DNA from: AV40 sp035568175 | GTDB lineage: Bacteria; Verrucomicrobiota; Verrucomicrobiia; Chthoniobacterales; UBA10450 | Direction: 5' to 3' | NCBI GenBank assembly: GCA_035568175.1 | Contig: DATMON010000015.1 | Location: 1-64,000 of the forward strand | DNA: 64,000 nt | In this document: positions 42,659-51,454 of the stretch, piece after piece | How the letters are laid out: every line of letters starts with the position of its first letter | How positions within the stretch are numbered: position 1 is the stretch's first letter | Position numbers and translations under genes: made by a program | Notes under the pieces: model-generated | What the model saw: only the letters and a program-made list of their open reading frames with translations | Databases searched by the model: none | Told to the model about the DNA's origin: nothing

Positions 42659-43420
42659 CTAAGTCCGCCGCACGTTGCGCGCGATTTCTGAAAAATTTCG
42701 TGGCAAATCAGCCAGCTTTCTCAATACCAGCATCGAGCCGGCTTCAGCAGAACGCACCGCCAACCCCAGCTCGATCAACGTTTCACAGACGCTAAACACG
42801 CCAGGCTCATAGTCCGGCGCGATTTCCGGTTTCTTTTGCTTCCGGAATCGGTTCTTTAGGCGGATCCAAAAGCGATTGACCTTTCTGCTTTCATCGCGCC
42901 AGCGAAAGTTTTCGTTGGGCACGGCATCGTGAAAAATAGCGAGACCGAATTGCGCATGATCTGTTCTCAACGCATTCCAGTGCGCCACCACGTCTGCGAG
43001 GACACCTTCGAAACTGTGATCGCCATCAATGAACAGGAGACCAAATGTAACCCCGGGCAATGGTTTTCGAGAGTCCGCCACAATTCGATGGACGCGGTCT
43101 TTGTTCTCGGCACGCAAGAGGAACCGTTCACATTCCGGATGTTCCTTCGACTTGACGTCGATAGAATAAATCGCACGCCCGGGACCGGCCGCGGCGAGCA
43201 ACACAGTAGAACCGGCTCGGTTCCGGCCGATTTCCAAAATGTCTCCCGCCGTCGCTTTTACCGTCTTCCATAAGAGTGCCGCTTCATCGAAACCCTGGCG
43301 AATGATCCCGCGGCTGCGGCTGTCACAAGTGAATAGCCAGGTGAGATCTTCGAAATTGTCGGACGTTCCATTCTCTGGCCGATCGATGTCTGTCGTCCTC
43401 AAGTGCAACTCGCTTTTCAA
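42659..43420 (-). CDS. Class I SAM-dependent methyltransferase
   Basis: 253 residues. GDILEIGRNRAGSTVLLAAAGP is the SAM-binding motif I with the glycine loop; YSIDVKSKEH is motif II and FGLLFIDGDHSFEGVLADVV a motif III/acidic site of the Methyltransf_24 type. The order is normal for small-molecule or sugar methyltransferases; target unknown. It overlaps nadK by four bases, so is in the same operon as nadK and tlyA. Confidence 0.78.
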   Translation of the reverse strand: MKSELHLRTTDIDRPENGTSDNFEDLTWLFTCDSRSRGIIRQGFDEAALLWKTVKATAGDILEIGRNRAGSTVLLAAAGPGRAIYSIDVKSKEHPECERFLLRAENKDRVHRIVADSRKPLPGVTFGLLFIDGDHSFEGVLADVVAHWNALRTDHAQFGLAIFHDAVPNENFRWRDESRKVNRFWIRLKNRFRKQKKPEIAPDYEPGVFSVCETLIELGLAVRSAEAGSMLVLRKLADLPRNFSEIARNVRRT

Positions 43421-44283
43421 ATGTTACTGCCGCTCCATTTTAGTTTCTGGCGGACCACGCTGAAGAACGACACGTCCGGCATGGCCGCGAGTTGGAGCGT
43501 CTTTTTCGCTTTTCTAATCTGAACGGTCGCGTCTTTGGCAATCCGTACCGGCTCTCGTCCGTCCACCGTCAGATAAACCGGATGATCCGGCTCGCTCGCT
43601 TCCACTTCGATCAGCGACCTTTCTGAAACAATGATCGAGCGATTTGTCAGCACGTGCGGGCAGATCGGTGTGATCACGAACACTCCGGACTCGGGCTCCA
43701 GGATCGGCCCGCCCGCCGAAAGTGAGTAGGCGGTCGACCCGGTCGGTGTTGCGATAATCAAACCGTCGGCATTGAACTCAGTCAGCGCTTCGCCGTTCAC
43801 TCGCGTCCGCAATCGAATCAGGCGTGACAATTCGCCGCGGCTAAACACGGCGTCGTTCAGCGCAATCATCGGTTTGTGCTTTTCTTTCGAATCTCGCAGG
43901 ACGACTTCGAGCAGCGCGCGATTGCTAAATGTCATTTTTCCTTTGGCAATGCATTCGACCGCGTCCCGAAACGCCGGCGAGCTCACGCTTGTTAGAAAAC
44001 CGAGCGATCCGACATTGATCCCGAAGATCGGCGGGCTCGCTTCGCTCAATTCTCCAGTCACATTCAAAATTGTTCCATCGCCGCCGACTACCACGAGCAG
44101 ATCGGCCTTGCCTCCGAGTTGCGCGATGGTGATGTCGGAACGTTGGCCACTGACCGCCGCGGTTTCCTTCTCCAGCAGGACCGAAATCGAGAAACGGGCA
44201 AACTCCGCGGTGAGCGATTTGATCAGTTCCCCTACTCCGGGCTTACCCGTGTGCGCGATCAATCCGATCGTTTTCGGATGCAT
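43417..44283 (-). CDS. nadK: NAD kinase
   Basis: 288 residues. VVVGGDGTILNVTGEL is the GGDG motif of the kinase; NADGLIIATPTGSTAYSLSAGGPIL is the NE/D and TPTGSTAY signature. It phosphorylates NAD to NADP and is the sole source of NADP. Located in a minus operon tlyA-nadK-methyltransferase with short overlaps (25 bases with tlyA, 4 with the next gene). Confidence 0.95.
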   Translation of the reverse strand: MHPKTIGLIAHTGKPGVGELIKSLTAEFARFSISVLLEKETAAVSGQRSDITIAQLGGKADLLVVVGGDGTILNVTGELSEASPPIFGINVGSLGFLTSVSSPAFRDAVECIAKGKMTFSNRALLEVVLRDSKEKHKPMIALNDAVFSRGELSRLIRLRTRVNGEALTEFNADGLIIATPTGSTAYSLSAGGPILEPESGVFVITPICPHVLTNRSIIVSERSLIEVEASEPDHPVYLTVDGREPVRIAKDATVQIRKAKKTLQLAAMPDVSFFSVVRQKLKWSGSNI

Positions 44284-45020
44284 ATAAAAAATTCCTGGTT
44301 GCCGTCGGTTCCTGTGATCGTCGAAGGAACCAGACCGACCACACGATAGTTCGCTTCTTCGACAAATTTCACAATTTTTTGCTGCGCTTTTTGGTGGAGC
44401 GCAGGCTCGCGCACAATTCCGCCCCGCCCGACATCTTCGCGCGCCAATTCAAATTGCGGTTTGATCAGCGCCAGAATCATACCGTCTTGGGTTATCAACT
44501 CGAAAGCCCGAGGCAAGATCAAAGTCAGCGAGATAAATGAAACGTCGATCAGGCAAAGATCGACAAGTTGCGGAATCTGTTCGCGCGAAAGAAATCGGGC
44601 ATTGAGTTTTTCCATCACCACCACCCGCGGATCATTCCTTAATTTCCAAGCCAGCTGGCCATGACCAACATCGATCGCGAATACTTTCACCGCGCCGCGT
44701 TGCAGCAGGCAGTCGGTAAATCCGCCGGTCGACGCGCCGATGTCGAGCGCGGTTTTGCCGCTCACATCGACTCCAAAGAAATCGAGTGCCCCCTCAAGTT
44801 TCAACGCGCCGCGACTTGCGAACTGCGACGGCTGCACAATTGAAATCGGTGCGTCCACCTCAATTAACTCGGCCGCTTTCGTGAACACGCGGTCCCCCAT
44901 CCTGACTTCGCCGGCCATGATCGCGCGCTGCGCGCGCTCGCGGCTTTCAAAAAATCCGCGCTCGACCAAAGCCTGATCGATCCGCGCTTTCTTTTTCCTC
45001 GGCTTACACAGCTTATTCAT
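44259..45020 (-). CDS. tlyA: TlyA-family rRNA 2'-O-methyltransferase
   Basis: 253 residues. N-terminal S4 RNA-binding domain (ARIDQALVERGFFESRERAQ...), then SAM-binding DIGASTGGFTDCLLQRGA and the catalytic segment DLCLIDVSFISLTLILP. TlyA methylates ribose 2'-OH of 16S/23S rRNA; some homologs also act as hemolysins, a property not implied here. It is followed by nadK with 25 bases overlap and preceded by a small hypothetical gene whose 3' end overlaps its start by 8 bases. Confidence 0.9.
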   Translation of the reverse strand: MNKLCKPRKKKARIDQALVERGFFESRERAQRAIMAGEVRMGDRVFTKAAELIEVDAPISIVQPSQFASRGALKLEGALDFFGVDVSGKTALDIGASTGGFTDCLLQRGAVKVFAIDVGHGQLAWKLRNDPRVVVMEKLNARFLSREQIPQLVDLCLIDVSFISLTLILPRAFELITQDGMILALIKPQFELAREDVGRGGIVREPALHQKAQQKIVKFVEEANYRVVGLVPSTITGTDGNQEFFICIRKRSD

Positions 45021-45273
45021 TGGCTTGCTGTTCCTTAATTAGTTTATCGACAGCGGCCACGTCCTCGGCCGACGCCCGACGTCGTTGGTACTTCCGGAAA
45101 ACAATGTCCTTGAGCGCCAACAGATCCTCCCGCAGCGGAACATCGTAGTAGGTCCACTCGGTATCGTCTTTTGCTTTGGCTTGGAGCCGCCAAACGCCTC
45201 CGAACTTGGTCGCACGAACCTCTCGCTTTCGCCCTTCTTCGTCTTTCTCAGTCCATATGTGTTGACTCGGCAT
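45013..45273 (-). CDS. Small hypothetical cytoplasmic protein
   Basis: 86 residues, charged, no signal or helix. FGGVWRLQAKAKDDTEWTYYDVPLREDLLALKDIVFRKYQRRRAS suggests a small beta-hairpin followed by a helix. First gene of the tlyA-nadK operon (8 bases overlap with tlyA); its position suggests an accessory of translation, but no family is recognised. Confidence 0.7.
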   Translation of the reverse strand: MPSQHIWTEKDEEGRKREVRATKFGGVWRLQAKAKDDTEWTYYDVPLREDLLALKDIVFRKYQRRRASAEDVAAVDKLIKEQQANE

Positions 45274-45299
45274 CGCTGGAAAACCTTACATTAGCAGCC

Positions 45300-46181
45300 T
45301 TGAAGGACGCGGCTAGACTCCTGGTTTATTTGCTGGCAACGGTTCTTGTCGGCGCGTTGCTGGCGCCGTGTCTTTTTTGGGCCGCCCAGTCTCTCGTTGC
45401 TCACGGCTGGCTAAGTTTTCTTGCGCGATACGATTTCGAAACCTTTTTTCATCGCGCGCTGCTCGTAGCCGCAGTGATTTTGCTTTGGCCACTCATTCGA
45501 TCGCTGGAAGTCCGCAGCCTGAATGATTTGCAGCTCTCTCGAAATGCGCACGGATGGCGAGATATGTTGGCGGGCTTCATTTTCGCGGCCATTCCCCTCC
45601 TCTGCTGCGGCGCGATCCTGCTTGCCTCGCCAATTTTCTCTCTGCGCGGAGCAATCAATTGGTCCGGCTTTGCCAAAGTGATCCCGGCTTCGGTCGCCGT
45701 TCCGGTAATCGAGGAAACTTTTTTCCGCGGACTCGTTCTCGGCGTTCTTCTGAAGACCGGACGCAGGTATATGTCGATCTTGGTAACGTCGGCGCTGTAT
45801 TCCATCGTCCATTTCCTGAAAGCTCCGGATCGAACGTCGGAGCACGTGACCTGGACATCCGGCTTCAATTCAATCGCGCATGCCTTTGTTCAATTTGCCG
45901 ATCCGCTCCTGGTCGCGGCCGGGTTCACCACTTTATTTCTGATCGGTTGGATTTTGGCGGATGCGCGATTGCAGACTCGCTCGCTTTGGTTGCCAATCGG
46001 TTTGCACGCCGGCTGGATTTTCACGAGCGGCGCCTTCAACAAAATTGCGCTGCGCCAGGTGATCGTGCTGCCGTGGCTTGGAAAAAATCTGTTGGTCGGA
46101 ATCGTGCCGCTCGGAGTCGCCTGCTTGACGTGGCTGATAATGCGCGGCTGGTTGAAATATGTCGACGCTCGCCACACCTAG
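45300..46181 (+). CDS. CPBP-family intramembrane glutamic protease
   Basis: About 293 residues. I choose TTG 45300 (LKDAARLLVYLLATVLVG), because the open frame from 45171 runs through the opposite gene; no clear ribosome-binding site supports any start. Six to eight helices. The CPBP (Abi/Rce1) motifs are present: VIEETFFRGLVLG (EExxxR), SALYSIVHFL, and LPIGLHAGWIF with the third His. These proteases cut within the membrane, e.g. after prenylation or for bacteriocin immunity. Overlaps comF by 23 bases. Confidence 0.8.
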   Translation: MKDAARLLVYLLATVLVGALLAPCLFWAAQSLVAHGWLSFLARYDFETFFHRALLVAAVILLWPLIRSLEVRSLNDLQLSRNAHGWRDMLAGFIFAAIPLLCCGAILLASPIFSLRGAINWSGFAKVIPASVAVPVIEETFFRGLVLGVLLKTGRRYMSILVTSALYSIVHFLKAPDRTSEHVTWTSGFNSIAHAFVQFADPLLVAAGFTTLFLIGWILADARLQTRSLWLPIGLHAGWIFTSGAFNKIALRQVIVLPWLGKNLLVGIVPLGVACLTWLIMRGWLKYVDARHT

Positions 46182-46887
46182 CTTTTTTCGCGGAATCGCG
46201 TCGCTGCTCTATCCGCCGTCGTGCACCATCTGTTCGTCGTCGGTCGACTCGGGCGAATATCTTTGCCGGGAGTGTGAAGCGAAAGTTTCTCGAATCGTGC
46301 CGCCGTTTTGCGCGAAATGCTCGGAACCGTTCGACGGCGCAATCACGAACACTTTCTCGTGCGCCAACTGCGCCCATCGCGCCCTCCATTTCGACGCCGC
46401 AGTTTCCGCTTATCGAAGCCGCGGAATTGTTCGCCACGTGATTCTCAATTTTAAATATGGTCGGCAGATCCATCTTCGTCACTTGGTCGCGCGCTGGCTG
46501 GTAGCCGCGGTCGATGACGAACGTCTTCGCGAACGCCGGTTCGACGCGATCGTTCCCGTTCCGCTGCATCCGGCGAAACAGCGCGAGCGCGGGTTCAATC
46601 AGGCTGCGCTGCTGGCGGAATGGTTGAGCACGCATATGGCGCTGCCGTTGCGCCCGGTTCTGCAGCGCGTTCGCTTTACTACTACCCAGACCGCATTTGA
46701 CCGGGCCGAGCGCATGCAAAACTTGCGCAACGCATTCCGTTTACGAAAAAACGGAGACGTGCGAAAGTTACGGGTGCTTTTGATTGACGATGTCTTAACT
46801 ACCGGGTCCACCTTGAGCGAATGCGCGCGGGTGTTGAAAGAGGCCGGCGCGCAATCGGTCTATGCCGCGACGGCCGCCCGGGCCTAA
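46159..46887 (+). CDS. comF: ComF-family protein (zinc-finger plus phosphoribosyltransferase)
   Basis: 242 residues. The N-terminal double zinc finger CTICSSSV...CRECEAK and CAKCSEPF...CANCAHR, then the PRTase domain with PVPLHPAKQRERGFNQAALLA and the PRPP loop LLIDDVLTTGSTLSECA. ComF is required for DNA uptake in several bacteria, a cytoplasmic partner of the competence machine, perhaps at ssDNA entry. Overlaps CPBP by 23 bases, and accD follows after 5 bases. Confidence 0.9.
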   Translation: MSTLATPSFFRGIASLLYPPSCTICSSSVDSGEYLCRECEAKVSRIVPPFCAKCSEPFDGAITNTFSCANCAHRALHFDAAVSAYRSRGIVRHVILNFKYGRQIHLRHLVARWLVAAVDDERLRERRFDAIVPVPLHPAKQRERGFNQAALLAEWLSTHMALPLRPVLQRVRFTTTQTAFDRAERMQNLRNAFRLRKNGDVRKLRVLLIDDVLTTGSTLSECARVLKEAGAQSVYAATAARA

Positions 46888-46892
46888 CTATC

Positions 46893-47738
46893 ATGGCCAT
46901 TTTCAAAAAACCGACGCTCAAAACGCAGCCGCGCAAGAAGCGCGACATTCCGCAGGGACTGTTTCAAAAGTGCCCCGGCTGCAATGAAGTGATCCACGAA
47001 ATCGAGCTGAATGAAAATCTACGGGTTTGTCCGCGGTGCGATTACCACTTCGCCCTTTCGGCCAAAGACAGGATCGGCAATCTGCTTGATTCCCAAACGT
47101 TCGTGGAGATGGACGCGGACCTGAAATCGATCGACACGCTCCGTTTTCAGGGAATGGCCAGCTACAAAGATCGGCTCAAAAATTATCAGGAGCGCACCGG
47201 ATTGACCGACGCCGTCATCAGCGGGCATGGAATGATCGACGGTTACAAAGTCGCGCTCGCGGTGATGGATTTTGGCTTTCTCGCCGCCACCATGGGTTCC
47301 GTTGTTGGCGAACGAATCACTCGGGTGATCGAATACGGTACCGACGAAGGCGCCGCCGTCGTCATCGTTTCCGCTTCCGGCGGCGCGCGCATGTACGAAG
47401 GCATGCTCAGCTTAATGCAAATGGCCAAAACCAGCGGCGCGCTGGCGCGTCACGCGGACAAACGACTTCCTTACATTTCCGTGCTGACAAATCCGACCAC
47501 CGCCGGCGTGATGGCCAGCTTTGCCTCGTTAGGCGACGTCATTATTGCCGAGCCGAAAAGCATGATCGGCTTCGCCGGACCGCGCGTGATCAAGGAAACA
47601 ACCCACCAGGATTTGCCGAAAGGATTTCAGACTGCCGAATTTCTCGAGGAACACGGTTTGATCGACATGATCGTGCATCGCAAAAAAATGCGCGAGACAA
47701 TCAGCCACTTGCTCAGCTACTTCTCTTCAGGGTCGTGA
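46893..47738 (+). CDS. accD: Acetyl-CoA carboxylase carboxyltransferase beta subunit
   Basis: About 281 residues from ATG 46893 (MAIFKKPTLKTQPRKKRDIP). The zinc ribbon CPGCNEVIHE...CPRCDYHF is followed by the crotonase-like core (GMIDGYKVALAVMDFGFLAATMGSVVGER, ASGGARMYEGMLSLMQMAKTS, IGFAGPRVIKETT). With AccA it transfers the carboxyl from biotin to acetyl-CoA for fatty acid synthesis. Fits the accD-folC order found in many bacteria; its TGA overlaps the GTG of folC. Confidence 0.95.
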   Translation: MAIFKKPTLKTQPRKKRDIPQGLFQKCPGCNEVIHEIELNENLRVCPRCDYHFALSAKDRIGNLLDSQTFVEMDADLKSIDTLRFQGMASYKDRLKNYQERTGLTDAVISGHGMIDGYKVALAVMDFGFLAATMGSVVGERITRVIEYGTDEGAAVVIVSASGGARMYEGMLSLMQMAKTSGALARHADKRLPYISVLTNPTTAGVMASFASLGDVIIAEPKSMIGFAGPRVIKETTHQDLPKGFQTAEFLEEHGLIDMIVHRKKMRETISHLLSYFSSGS

Positions 47739-49036
47739 AGGTGGTCCCGCCAAGGCGGGAAGCGCCGCGACCATTTTCATACACCGAGGCGCTCGCCTGG
47801 CTCTACAGCCTGCAGCGCTTCGGGATCAAACTCGGCCTGGAAAATATTCAGCGTCTGATTACCGAGTTGCAGGTCGATCTTCGTAACGCTCGAGTCATTC
47901 ACGTCGCCGGCACGAACGGCAAGGGTTCGGTCTGCGCCATGATCGATTCGATCGGTCGCGCTCAACAATATCGGACGGGCCTTTTTATCTCTCCTCACCT
48001 GGTCACTTTTCGCGAACGCATTCGCATAAACGGCGAAATGATTTCTGAAAGCGAAGTCGCCGCGGGCCTGACAAATATTCGGAAGCTCGTCGCTGATTGG
48101 GAGCCTCACCCGACTTTTTTCGAAATCGCGACCGCACTGGCGCTGAAACATTTTTCCGAAGCGAAGATCGACATCATCGTTCTGGAAACAGGTCTGGGCG
48201 GACGCCTCGACGCCACGAATGCGGTTCAATCGCATGTCGCCGTGATGACGCCCATCGCTCTCGATCACGAGCAGTGGCTCGGCCACTCACTGGCGGAAAT
48301 CGCCGGCGAGAAAGCCGGGATCATTAAGCCGCAAACGCCGGTGGTGTCGGCCCCGCAACTTCCGGATCGAGAGAAAGTAATTCGCGCCCGCGCCGCGGAA
48401 TGTGAAGCGCCTTTGCAGTTCGTAACTGAAACCTACAATAAATCGCCTGTCGCGTTGCGCGGTGAACACCAAAAACTCAACGCCGCAATCGCTATCGCGG
48501 CGATTCGTGCTGCCAAGATTAAGATCGACGATGCCGCGATCGCTCGCGGACTTGCCACTGTCGAGTGGCCGGGACGTTTCCAGTGCTGGGACAAACGAAC
48601 CGTCATTGATGGCGCGCATAATCCGGCCGCGGCGAGAATTCTCGCCGATACCTGGCGCGACCTTTTCGGCGACGAACGCGCGAGTCTGATTCTCGCGATT
48701 CTTTCAGACAAAGATTTGAGAAAAATCTGCGAAGCGCTCGCACCAATCGCGGATTCGGTTTTGCTACCAAAAATCCGAAGCGAGCGTGCGGCCGATCCGG
48801 AAGAACTCGCCGAAATCTTCGCAAGTTTTCCTTCTGTTTGTCGGGCAGGCGCATCGCCTGCCGGCAACCGGAGCGGTTGCCCTACAATCGCGATCGCCGC
48901 GTCATTTGCCGAAGCGCTTGAACTCGCGCGCGCAAAACCACATCCCATTCTCATCACCGGCTCATTACATTTCGCCGGCGAAGCGCTGGCGCATCTTCAG
49001 GGTAAACCCGCCGCCTTCGAAGAGTGCGCGCAATAA
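47735..49036 (+). CDS. folC: Dihydrofolate/folylpolyglutamate synthase
   Basis: 433 residues from GTG 47735 (overlap GTGA with accD). VAGTNGKGSVCAMIDSIG is the P-loop; FISPHLVTFRERI and ETGLGGRLDATNAV bind substrate; ALDHEQWLGHSLAEIAGEKAGI and VIDGAHNPAAA are further Mur-ligase-like motifs. The enzyme adds glutamate to dihydropteroate or folate. Residues about 369-384 (CRAGASPAGNRSGCPT) look like a foreign insert in the C-terminal domain and are coded by a palindromic repeat (48839-48887). Confidence 0.92.
   Translation: MKVVPPRREAPRPFSYTEALAWLYSLQRFGIKLGLENIQRLITELQVDLRNARVIHVAGTNGKGSVCAMIDSIGRAQQYRTGLFISPHLVTFRERIRINGEMISESEVAAGLTNIRKLVADWEPHPTFFEIATALALKHFSEAKIDIIVLETGLGGRLDATNAVQSHVAVMTPIALDHEQWLGHSLAEIAGEKAGIIKPQTPVVSAPQLPDREKVIRARAAECEAPLQFVTETYNKSPVALRGEHQKLNAAIAIAAIRAAKIKIDDAAIARGLATVEWPGRFQCWDKRTVIDGAHNPAAARILADTWRDLFGDERASLILAILSDKDLRKICEALAPIADSVLLPKIRSERAADPEELAEIFASFPSVCRAGASPAGNRSGCPTIAIAASFAEALELARAKPHPILITGSLHFAGEALAHLQGKPAAFEECAQ
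48839..48887. repeat. Palindromic element inside folC
   Basis: TGTCGGGCAGGCGCATCGCC TGCC then GGCAACCGGAGCGGTTGCC and CCTACA: two hairpins with near TGT..ACA ends. It is in frame and adds about 16 residues to FolC. Confidence 0.75.
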
Positions 49037-49323
49037 GACCCGCACGTTCGAACACGGACAATCGGGGGAGCGCACGCGCCTCGCGTGCTGGCGATGGTGC
49101 CCCCACCATCGCGAACTTTTAATAATTCTGAACCGGAAACGTTTCGGCGAGGGCGCCGAAACGAGCACGCGAGGCGCGTGCGCTCCCCAGCTTTAACCTT
49201 CAATCCGCGGAAACAACGGGTGGATCGAGCAGTCGATAATGCCAGTCCGGCTCGGACCTCGATGCTAAAGTATGTCGGCGCAGCCGAATAAATTAACATC
49301 GCCCGACGGAGCGGCCGATCCAC
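49037..49323. repeat. Repeat-filled gap between folC and metG
   Basis: A long composite palindrome (49066-49189) has ends GGGGAGCGCACGCG and CGCGTGCGCTCCCC with inner hairpins GCGATGGTG/CACCATCGC and GTTTCGGCG...CGCCGAAAC. At 49199-49219 a piece of 21 bases repeats the 3' end of metG (49333-49353), and an ATGCCAGTCCGGCTCGGAC palindrome lies near 49240. No gene is seen. Confidence 0.75.
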
Positions 49324-50910
49324 CTATTCCGTTTCAATCCGCGGGAACAACGGCACTGGTTTGCCGACCACGTGTCCATCCGGTAAACCGCCCCACTCTG
49401 CGTCTTTGAGCGTGAACCGTTCTTCTTTTCCGCTCAATTCCATCTTCCAATTCAGTTGATTGAAAATTTCATGAGCCGCTTTCGGTAACACCGGCGCAAT
49501 AAAAATCGCAATGATGCGAAGCGATTCGGCAAGACCGTAAAGCAACTTATTGATCGCGCTGACATTCAGAGGCTCGGACTGCTTTTTGGCCAGAGACCAC
49601 GGTTTCACCATTTCCACAAACATGTTCGATCTTTGGCATATCAAACCGATTTGCTCGAGCGCAATGTGGACTTGGAATTCATCGGCTGATTTCAGATAAA
49701 CCGGGACATGCTCTGAAATCGCTAAATCAGGACCTGATTCTTCTTCGCGAACGATTCGTCCGTCGCGATACCGATGTGCCATGTTCAGTGTCCGGTTGAG
49801 CAGATTGCCGAGATTGTTCGCGAGGTCGGCATTATAACGTTCGATTAAGCGTTCCTCGGAAAAATCCGCGTCTTTTCCGGTGGCGATGTCGCTCATCAAA
49901 TAATAGCGCACGGCTTCGGCGCCGTATTTTTCGGAGAGCTCGAACGGATCGACAACGTTGCCTAACGATTTGCTAATCTTGGCGCCGCCGAGGTTTAACC
50001 AGCCGTGCACCAGCAATTGCGGCATCGCATCGTCCGGAAATCCGATCGCGTAGAGCATGATCAACCAATAAATGCCGTGCGCCGGAATAAGGACGTCTTT
50101 CCCGATGATTTGGAGCGTGTCCTTTGTCCAGCGATCGCGGAATTCCTGCGGTTGCTTCTCGTAATTGTCGATCTTCGGATCGTAGCCGGCGAAGCTGATG
50201 TAGTTCGTGAGCGCGTCGAACCAAACATAAGTGACGAACTCCTTGTCGAACGGCAGCTCGATTCCCCAATCGAGCCGCGATTTCGGACGCGAGATGCAGA
50301 GGTCGCCGCTAATTCTTTCGACGGCGTTACGCAATTCCGTTTGACGAAAATCGGGAATAACCGCGTCCTTGCGTTTGTCGATGTACCGCAGGAGCCAGTC
50401 TTTGTGCTGGCTCAGTTTGAAATAATAATTTTCTTCCTCGCGAAATTCGACCTGTCCCCACTCCGGTCCAAACTCGCCGTTAGGTCCGCGCTCTTTGTCA
50501 GTTAGAAACTGCTCCTGCCTAACTGAGTAATAGCCGGATTGTTTGTCCTTGTAGATCTGCTTCGCATCAAAAAGCCGCTGCAGCATTCCCTGGACGACTT
50601 TCTTGTGGAGCGGATCGATCGTCTCCGCCCATCCGTCGTATTTCACATCGAGCTTTTCCCAAAGATCGACGAACTTTTGAGTCACGCCTTTGACGAATTC
50701 CGCCGGCGGAACGCCCGCCTTCGCCGCTGATTGCTGAACTTTCTGACCGTGTTGATCGACCCCGGTCAGAAAAAAAACGTTTTCGCCTTTGAGCCGATGA
50801 TAGCGCGCGATCACATCGGCCAGCACTTTTTCGTAAGCGTGACCGATGTGCGGCGGCGAATTGGTGTAATCAATCGCCGTGGTGATGAAAAACGTCTTCG
50901 GCACGGCCAA
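49324..50910 (-). CDS. metG: Methionyl-tRNA synthetase
   Basis: 528 residues. FFITTAIDYTNSPPHIGHAYEKV holds the HIGH motif (PHIGHAY); GWLNLGGAKISKSLGNVVDP holds KISKS in place of KMSKS. The anticodon-binding domain follows (NADLANNLGNLLNRTLNMAHRY). The CxxC zinc knuckles of the long forms are not seen, consistent with a short MetG1-type without zinc or with one lost. No C-terminal tRNA-binding (Trbp111) domain. It charges both initiator and elongator tRNAMet. Confidence 0.95.
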   Translation of the reverse strand: MAVPKTFFITTAIDYTNSPPHIGHAYEKVLADVIARYHRLKGENVFFLTGVDQHGQKVQQSAAKAGVPPAEFVKGVTQKFVDLWEKLDVKYDGWAETIDPLHKKVVQGMLQRLFDAKQIYKDKQSGYYSVRQEQFLTDKERGPNGEFGPEWGQVEFREEENYYFKLSQHKDWLLRYIDKRKDAVIPDFRQTELRNAVERISGDLCISRPKSRLDWGIELPFDKEFVTYVWFDALTNYISFAGYDPKIDNYEKQPQEFRDRWTKDTLQIIGKDVLIPAHGIYWLIMLYAIGFPDDAMPQLLVHGWLNLGGAKISKSLGNVVDPFELSEKYGAEAVRYYLMSDIATGKDADFSEERLIERYNADLANNLGNLLNRTLNMAHRYRDGRIVREEESGPDLAISEHVPVYLKSADEFQVHIALEQIGLICQRSNMFVEMVKPWSLAKKQSEPLNVSAINKLLYGLAESLRIIAIFIAPVLPKAAHEIFNQLNWKMELSGKEERFTLKDAEWGGLPDGHVVGKPVPLFPRIETE

Positions 50911-50911
50911 T

Positions 50912-50975
50912 CTGTAGCGGCAGTCTGTGACTGTCGCAAACTCCGAGCCGTTCGGATTCGGCGGTCCGCCGCTAC
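50912..50975. repeat. TGTAGCGGC...GCCGCTACA palindromic element
   Basis: Outer arms TGTAGCGGC and GCCGCTACA; inner CAGTCTGTGACTG and CGGATTCGGCGGTCCG. Fills the gap between metG and a secreted-protein gene. Confidence 0.8.
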
Positions 50976-50979
50976 AATT

Positions 50980-51408
50980 TTACTGACTCGAAGGCGATTT
51001 CCCGTTCACCTTGGCCACCGAGGCGCCGGTCACCTGGCCGCCGGACGAAACGAAATCGATTTCGTAAATTTTGCCGTCAACACCTTTCATGTCCACTGCG
51101 GTGGATGATTTACCGCCGCCGAGTTTTCTCTCTGCGCCAAACTTTACCGGACTCAGTGCGAGATCTTTTCCATTCAAGGTGACGTGAAACTTTTTGTCCT
51201 TAGAACTCGCGAGTTGGCTATCGAGGTAACCTTTCACGCCAACGGGCATTGTGGTTTTCGTCGTGGTTGTGGTTTCCTTTGACATCCCGCCTGACGACGG
51301 TTGCGGCGGTTGTGATTGCGGTTGCGAGTAGCCGCCACTCATCTGACCGAAAGCAATCGGGCTGACGAACGATGCAATGGCTGCTGCGATAATGATTCGT
51401 GTGTTCAT
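50980..51408 (-). CDS. Secreted protein, paralog A
   Basis: 142 residues. Signal peptide MNTRIIIAAAIASFVSPIAFG, a Gln/Pro/Ser spacer (GGYSQPQSQPPQPSSGG), then a domain of about 90 residues: VKGYLDSQLASSKDKKFHVTLNGKDLALSPVKFG...YEIDFVSSGGQVTGASVAKVNG. The same domain occurs in the next gene. It looks like a small beta sandwich with an N-terminal helix. No known family; periplasmic or surface. Confidence 0.75.
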   Translation of the reverse strand: MNTRIIIAAAIASFVSPIAFGQMSGGYSQPQSQPPQPSSGGMSKETTTTTKTTMPVGVKGYLDSQLASSKDKKFHVTLNGKDLALSPVKFGAERKLGGGKSSTAVDMKGVDGKIYEIDFVSSGGQVTGASVAKVNGKSPSSQ

Positions 51409-51454
51409 ATTTCCTTACGATTCGAACTGAAACATTCTGGCCGCAAGTGTTTTG

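Noticed and set aside
48997..49323. 108-codon minus-strand frame between folC and metG
   Set aside because: It runs through a composite palindrome and gives low-complexity Arg/Gly/Ala sequence with no family pattern; it is a shadow of the repeat.
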